In this document: positions 5,708 to 9,445 of the stretch, piece after piece
How positions within the stretch are numbered: the stretch's first letter is position 1
Layout: the number at the start of each line of letters is the position of its first letter
Assembly: GCA_964592375.1 (NCBI GenBank)
Contig: CAZQDP010000080.1
Coordinates: 1-9,445, forward strand
Direction of reading: 5' to 3'
DNA length: 9,445 nt
From: CAZQDP01 sp964592375
GTDB lineage: Bacteria; Bacillota; Clostridia; RUG12999
Translations under genes and position numbers: made by a program
The notes under the pieces: generated by a model
What the model saw: only the letters and a program-made list of their open reading frames with translations
What the model was told of the DNA's origin: nothing
The model's database searches: none

Positions 5708-6577
5708 ATGGGCATGATATTCGGAGCAATTTTTTGTTTTTCTTTGCAGCTTACAGGATGGAAGCTATTTAGCAAAACATATATTCATCATTTGCAAGAT
5801 AGGCTGATGTTTAATGGGTTGATTTGCTTAGTGACCAGTCTCTACTTTTTCATCATGTGTGATACGTGCATAGGGTATCCTGCCGAAATGGTTATGCTTT
5901 CTATTGAATTTGGTGCAATGTATGCCATTGTTCTTTTTTCTTATGTGATGGCAATGCAGGAGGGAAGTATGGCGTATAGCACGTTGGCATTGCAGGCCTC
6001 GCTTATTATTCCGGTTGCGGCAGGTACTTTGTTTTGGCATGAAAACTTTGGCCTCCTGCAAATGATTGGACTTGCTTTGCTCTTTATCACATTTTTCATT
6101 GGAGCAAAAGCAGAGAGAAATAGCAAGATTTCATTTCGATGGATACTATTCTGTGCGATTGCTTTTTTGAGCAATGGTTTTTTATCCCTTACCATGAAAC
6201 GGATACAGGTCGTCAGCGAAGGAGGAAATATAGAAGCTTTTATGGCTCTTGGCTTTTTATTTGCCGCCATACTGTCATTTGCTGCGGTTTTCATATATGC
6301 TAACAAGGCAAAGCTACAGTATTCTTTTCGTCCTTCTATAAAACCTCTAGGGATTATCCTTTTCAGCAGTTTGAGTACAGCAATTGCCAATAAACTCTCC
6401 ATGGCTGCCATGCAGACTGCACCGGTAAGTGTGGTCATTCCGGTTATAAGTGGAGGCGTATTGGCATTTACAAGCATTGTGTCGCTTGTGATATTTCAAG
6501 AAAAACTACAGAAAAGACAACAACTTGGCCTTGCCATAGGATTCATTTCCGTCATCATGATGGCGTTGTCTTTATAA
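5708..6577 (+). CDS. EamA/DMT-superfamily permease
   Basis: This integral membrane transporter has about 289 residues with ten hydrophobic segments and an internal two-fold repeat (five plus five helices), as in EamA drug/metabolite transporters. The second half of each repeat shows the usual pattern. LALQASLIIPVAAGTLFWHE closes the fourth helix before LLQMIGLALLFITFFIGA. Its counterpart SVVIPVISGGVLAFTSIVSL precedes a QEKLQKRQQLGLAIGF segment. I place the start at ATG 5708, eight bases after AAGGGG (5694-5699); TTG 5705 is possible. The frame stays open back to 5630, but that extension lies largely upstream of the predicted promoter. The 737-residue protein gene follows after 41 bases, probably in the same transcript. 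Substrate and direction are unknown. Confidence 0.85.
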   Translation: MGMIFGAIFCFSLQLTGWKLFSKTYIHHLQDRLMFNGLICLVTSLYFFIMCDTCIGYPAEMVMLSIEFGAMYAIVLFSYVMAMQEGSMAYSTLALQASLIIPVAAGTLFWHENFGLLQMIGLALLFITFFIGAKAERNSKISFRWILFCAIAFLSNGFLSLTMKRIQVVSEGGNIEAFMALGFLFAAILSFAAVFIYANKAKLQYSFRPSIKPLGIILFSSLSTAIANKLSMAAMQTAPVSVVIPVISGGVLAFTSIVSLVIFQEKLQKRQQLGLAIGFISVIMMALSL

Positions 6578-6618
6578 ATATAGGATATAGTTCTTACCCT
6601 ACACAAAGGAGATGTACG

Positions 6619-8832
6619 ATGAAAGAAAAAATAATCTTACCCATTGGGAATGCACCTAAGCCGATTTTGGACCTCCATTTCCCCACCAGAGAGCAAGCTT
6701 TTATTTTCAAAAATTGGGATACCATCCCAGCTCAGAAAATAGCAGATGTTCTGCAAACTGTGGTTCCAAATGTAATGAAACTCGCAAAAGAAATGGGACT
6801 TGACTTTGCACCAAAAATCAGTCCTTATTGGAAAACAGACGGTCTTTTAACAATCATCAAAAACAATTGGCACCTTCTTCCATACCGGCAGCTACTATCA
6901 CTTTTGGATATGACTCAGGAGCAGTTTTTATATCTACTCAAGGAAGATGATGCATTGTGGTATAAACTTGGTCAGCATAAACCTCAAGCGGAAAAGCTTT
7001 GCTATCGTGAACTGACGGAGAAGGAAATTGCTCAAACAAAAGAAATCTTTGGTAAGCCCTATGGAGCAGAAATCTACCCTGACTATTTTTGCTTTAAAGC
7101 GCACTATAACACGATCGAAACACTTCCTGCGCATTCTGCCATGACTGCTTCTTCGCCTTCGAAGCTGAAACTTACATACTTATACGATGCGCCATATGGA
7201 GATATACTGCTTGAAGACGAGGATACGACCTTTTTGGATGAAAAACTGAAAAAGCTTTCTGAAAAAGGTGTTAATGGTTTGTGGATTCATTGCGTTTTAT
7301 ACAGCTTGGTGGAATTAAAAGGACATTCCAAGCTTTCTTTCGGATGGCAAAAAAGAATAGATACGCTGAATAAAATAATTTTTCGAGCAGCCAAATACGG
7401 CATTGGAATATACTTATACTTGAATGAACCTCGCGGAATGCAAGAAGATTTCTTTACAAATTTGCCCCACTGGAAGGGAGAATACTCCGCTTCACCATAT
7501 GAATGCTATGCACTATGCACATCTGAGCCGGAGGTGCTTTTGTATCTTGAAAATTCATGCAGGAGTTTATTTGAAAAAGCACCGGGCCTTGCAGGTGTGT
7601 TTACCATTACCATGTCCGAAAACAATACAAACTGTTTTTCAAAAACACATATTGACAAAATCAGTTGCCCACGATGCAAAAACCGCAATGCTTCCGATGT
7701 GATTGCAGAAGTTAATTCGGCTATTGCAAAAGGCGTGCACAGTGCAAAGCCGGATGCGAAGGTGATTGTATGGGACTGGGGTTGGAACTATGAAAGCTTG
7801 GGTTGGGAGAAGCAGTGGGCATATGACATCATCAAAAAACTACCGCAGGATGTATATCTCATGAACACCAGCGAGCGTGGTATAGAAATTGACAGAGGGT
7901 CCATTCGCGTGGCTGTGAGTGATTATTCCATTTCTGTGGTAGGCCCCGGAGAAATGGCAAAAAACGCATGGAAAACGGCCAAGGAAAGAGGGCTGAAAAC
8001 CATTGCAAAGGTGCAAATCAACAACAGCTGGGAGTGCAGTGCAGTGCCATACATTCCTGCCTTTTTGCATATCAGTCGACACCTTGAGCAGGTGAAAAAA
8101 TGCAACGTTGATGGGTTGATGCTCAGCTGGACACTTGGCGGTTATCCAACCATTATGATGGATTTACTTTCACAAATTGAAAATCAATCCAATGATGACG
8201 TACTAAACATCAAGTCGTTTTGCACAAAGGCCTTTCAGCATCCCCTTGCTTATGATGCAATTTCATATTTTGATAAAGGACTTGAGGAGTTTCCATTTTC
8301 CGTTGCAACCCTTTATCATGCACCACTTTGTTTAGGCGTTTCTAATCCATTATATCTTCATTCGACCGGTTACCACTCAACCATGGTTGGCTACCCTTAT
8401 GATGCCCTGGATATTTGGCGGGGTGCATACCCAAGGGACGTGTTTGCCATGCAGTTCCAAAAACTCTGTGAAATTTGGCAAAAAGGGATCGCTATTTTAG
8501 ACAAGATAAATGAAAAAAACGATGCATGCAAAGAACTTGCCAATATGGCCAAAACTTGCTTTATTCATTTTAAATCCACCCAACTGCAGAGTGAATTTTA
8601 TATAGAAAGAGACAGTCAATCCCCTAATCTAAATAAAATGGCTGATATTGCAAGCCAAGAGGAAAGTCTCGCCATGGATATGCTTCTTTTGCAAAATGAA
8701 GACCCGTGCCTTGGTTTTGAAGCGGCCTGCCGATATTTTTATACAGGGCAAAGTTTAAAAGAAAAAATCATCAGTACACGATATATTCAAAAACAACTCA
8801 AGCGCCAAAATATCAATAAAACGCTTTCATAG
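6619..8832 (+). CDS. Predicted glycoside-hydrolase-like (beta/alpha)8 barrel protein, family unassigned
   Basis: This is a 737-residue protein without signal peptide or membrane segments, so probably cytoplasmic. An N-terminal alpha-helical region (1-120; note NNWHLLPYRQLLSLLDMTQE) precedes what reads as a full TIM barrel. Its strands are LTYLYD (185-190), GVNGLWIH (217-224), GIGIYLYLNEP (261-271), GVFTITMSEN (327-335), VIVWDWGW (382-389), VYLMNTSE (412-419), IAKVQINNSWE (462-472) and DGLMLSWTLGGYP (498-510). SEN followed by CPRC (350-353) recalls barrels related to GH20, GH67 and DUF4838, where an acidic residue after strand 4 is catalytic. E334, D386, E419 and E472 are candidate catalytic residues. 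A helical C-terminal region (about 530-737) completes it. AAAGGAG (6605-6611) lies seven bases before the ATG. The AraC regulator and permease nearby suggest processing of an imported sugar-like compound. The fold is inferred and the substrate is unknown. Confidence 0.6.
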   Translation: MKEKIILPIGNAPKPILDLHFPTREQAFIFKNWDTIPAQKIADVLQTVVPNVMKLAKEMGLDFAPKISPYWKTDGLLTIIKNNWHLLPYRQLLSLLDMTQEQFLYLLKEDDALWYKLGQHKPQAEKLCYRELTEKEIAQTKEIFGKPYGAEIYPDYFCFKAHYNTIETLPAHSAMTASSPSKLKLTYLYDAPYGDILLEDEDTTFLDEKLKKLSEKGVNGLWIHCVLYSLVELKGHSKLSFGWQKRIDTLNKIIFRAAKYGIGIYLYLNEPRGMQEDFFTNLPHWKGEYSASPYECYALCTSEPEVLLYLENSCRSLFEKAPGLAGVFTITMSENNTNCFSKTHIDKISCPRCKNRNASDVIAEVNSAIAKGVHSAKPDAKVIVWDWGWNYESLGWEKQWAYDIIKKLPQDVYLMNTSERGIEIDRGSIRVAVSDYSISVVGPGEMAKNAWKTAKERGLKTIAKVQINNSWECSAVPYIPAFLHISRHLEQVKKCNVDGLMLSWTLGGYPTIMMDLLSQIENQSNDDVLNIKSFCTKAFQHPLAYDAISYFDKGLEEFPFSVATLYHAPLCLGVSNPLYLHSTGYHSTMVGYPYDALDIWRGAYPRDVFAMQFQKLCEIWQKGIAILDKINEKNDACKELANMAKTCFIHFKSTQLQSEFYIERDSQSPNLNKMADIASQEESLAMDMLLLQNEDPCLGFEAACRYFYTGQSLKEKIISTRYIQKQLKRQNINKTLS

Positions 8833-8848
8833 AAGTCTATTGAAAAAT

Positions 8849-8879
8849 CAGCACGATATACTTTTTGGAAATGGTGCTG
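8849..8879 (+). terminator. Weak hairpin after the barrel-protein gene
   Basis: CAGCAC (8849-8854) pairs with GTGCTG (8874-8879) across a 19-base loop, 17 bases after the stop codon. It lacks a following T run and is probably at most an accessory 3' structure in front of the much stronger hairpin at 8889-8924. Confidence 0.3.
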
Positions 8880-8888
8880 TATAGTAAT

Positions 8889-8924
8889 AAAATGCACCGC
8901 TCCCAATTTCGAGCGGTGCATTTT
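8889..8924. terminator. Strong terminator after the barrel-protein gene
   Basis: A perfect 14-bp stem (AAAATGCACCGCTC 8889-8902 with GAGCGGTGCATTTT 8911-8924) surrounds an eight-base loop. The U tract is formed by the end of the right arm on either strand, so it can act in both directions. It closes the permease/barrel-protein transcript. Confidence 0.85.
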
Positions 8925-8929
8925 AGGGG

Positions 8930-8976
8930 GTAATCGTTAAAAGATAGTCGTTTTCGGTGCAAAATTTAACGATTAC
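8930..8976. repeat. 12-bp inverted repeat of unknown role
   Basis: GTAATCGTTAAA (8930-8941) and TTTAACGATTAC (8965-8976) are perfect inverted copies separated by 23 bases. The repeat lies six bases beyond the terminator stem at 8889-8924 and has no G-C-rich core or long T run, so it does not look like another terminator. It lies in a 339-base stretch without a recognisable gene (8833-9171). It could be an operator, a mobile-element end or an RNA structure. Confidence 0.7.
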
Positions 8977-8989
8977 TATTTTGGGCATA

Positions 8990-9026
8990 GAAAAACGGCT
9001 CATACACCTTGCACAAGGCGTTTTTC
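8990..9026. repeat. Nested inverted repeat (two-part hairpin)
   Basis: GAAAAACG (8990-8997) pairs with CGTTTTTC (9019-9026). Inside it CCTTG (9007-9011) pairs with CAAGG (9014-9018), so the right arms are contiguous and the left side carries a nine-base bulge. The right side, CAAGGCGTTTTTCTT, could act as a weak terminator. No gene is recognisable in this interval; a 72-codon open frame across 8957-9175 resembles nothing I know and contains these repeats. Confidence 0.5.
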
Positions 9027-9142
9027 TTCATATAATAATATTATTGCCGTTTCTAAATTTAAAGGTAAGGTTACTATCAACACCACAATCTGCAAAAAAC
9101 AAATATCAAGATACAGATAATATAATGTTTTCAATCAAAGTA

Positions 9143-9171
9143 TTGACCAAAATTAAACAACAAGGTATACT
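9143..9171 (+). promoter_or_regulatory. Probable promoter for the PhzF-family gene
   Basis: TTGACC (9143-9148) and TATACT (9166-9171) differ from consensus by one base each and are exactly 17 bases apart. Transcription would begin near 9178, which lies downstream of the only in-frame ATG codons (9172 and 9175) of the following gene. Either this promoter is not used for that gene or translation starts farther in. Confidence 0.55.
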
Positions 9172-9445
9172 ATGATGTATAAAGTTGAAGAGTGGAGAGA
9201 GATTGCTATTAATATAAAAGTTTATACATTAAATGCATTTGCAAAAACAGATAAAGGTGGAAACCCCGCAGGTGTCGTGCTTAACGCTGATGCTTTATCC
9301 GAAAATGATATGAAAAGGATTTCGAATTTGGTCGGTTTCAGTGAAACTGCCTTTGTTACAGAATCCAGTTTGGCAGACTTCAAAGTACGGTTTTTCACTC
9401 CCAATGAAGAAGTTGATATATGTGGTCATGCAACGGTGGCAACAT
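9172..9445 (+). CDS. PhzF-family epimerase/isomerase, 3' end beyond the window
   Basis: The first 91 codons of a PhzF-like protein (diaminopimelate-epimerase fold, usually 260-300 residues in full). Family features are VYTLNAFAKTDKGGNPAGVVL (split here as VYTLNAF at 17-23 and GGNPAGVVL at 29-37), GFSETAFV with the likely catalytic Glu58, and FFTPNEEVDICGHAT (74-88). Most members act on unknown small molecules, and phenazine synthesis is not implied because no other phz genes are visible. ATG 9172 (with ATG 9175 next to it) follows AAGG (9162-9165) and gives about 14 residues more than the family's usual start just before KVYTLNAF. If transcription begins near 9178, translation would instead have to begin at a rare codon such as ATT 9208, after GGAGAGAG (9194-9201). 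Confidence 0.85.
   Translation, partial: MMYKVEEWREIAINIKVYTLNAFAKTDKGGNPAGVVLNADALSENDMKRISNLVGFSETAFVTESSLADFKVRFFTPNEEVDICGHATVAT

Noticed and set aside
8930..8976. Integron attC site, because GTTAAA and TTTAAC occur as inverted arms
   Set aside because: The arms are in the wrong order (GTT first, AAC last) and no integrase or cassette structure is visible.
8957..9175. 72-codon open frame before the PhzF-family gene
   Set aside because: It begins inside an inverted repeat, has no good ribosome-binding site and no recognisable similarity; it is probably chance.

Overview
The window comes from a low-to-moderate GC, endospore-forming Gram-positive bacterium, most likely a clostridial Firmicute. 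This rests on a recognisable spoIIID, strong Shine-Dalgarno (SD) sequences of the AAGGAG type, textbook TTGACA-17-TATAAT promoters, U-tract terminators and use of TTG/GTG start codons. No rRNA, tRNA, CRISPR array or intact insertion sequence is visible.

Layout from left to right. (1) At 1-81 the minus strand carries what looks like the tail of an HD-GYP-type gene, detached from any recognisable upstream domain. (2) spoIIID (297-554, +) has its own terminator. (3) A consensus promoter (710-738) is followed at once by a short terminator-like hairpin and a tight operon: an FNT-family anion channel (formate/nitrite/hydrosulfide class), lipB and lipA, ending at a bidirectional terminator (3253-3278). 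(4) On the minus strand are a PhnP-like metallo-beta-lactamase-fold hydrolase (3262-4086) and a Nim/pyridoxamine-phosphate-oxidase-like flavin protein (4145-4627), transcribed together from a consensus promoter (4649-4677). An AraC-family regulator (4705-5598) lies just upstream. (5) Divergent from the regulator are an EamA/DMT permease (start about 5708) and a 737-residue protein (6619-8832). That protein reads as a cytoplasmic (beta/alpha)8 barrel of glycoside-hydrolase type, but I cannot assign it to a family. (6) A gene-free stretch (8833-9171) holds several inverted repeats. (7) The window ends inside a PhzF-family epimerase/isomerase gene (9172 onward).

How the genes may work together. 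LipB and LipA form the endogenous lipoylation route: octanoyl transfer from acyl carrier protein, then sulfur insertion. Their translational coupling to an FNT channel suggests a link to formate or one-carbon metabolism, such as glycine cleavage, or to sulfide; this is inference. The AraC regulator, EamA permease and barrel protein have the layout of a small inducible uptake-and-processing locus and are the best candidate here for an undescribed function. Points worth checking are the out-of-frame but better-placed ATG in front of lipA, the promoter that conflicts with the PhzF start codon, and the hairpin sitting at the 5' end of the FNT-lip transcript.
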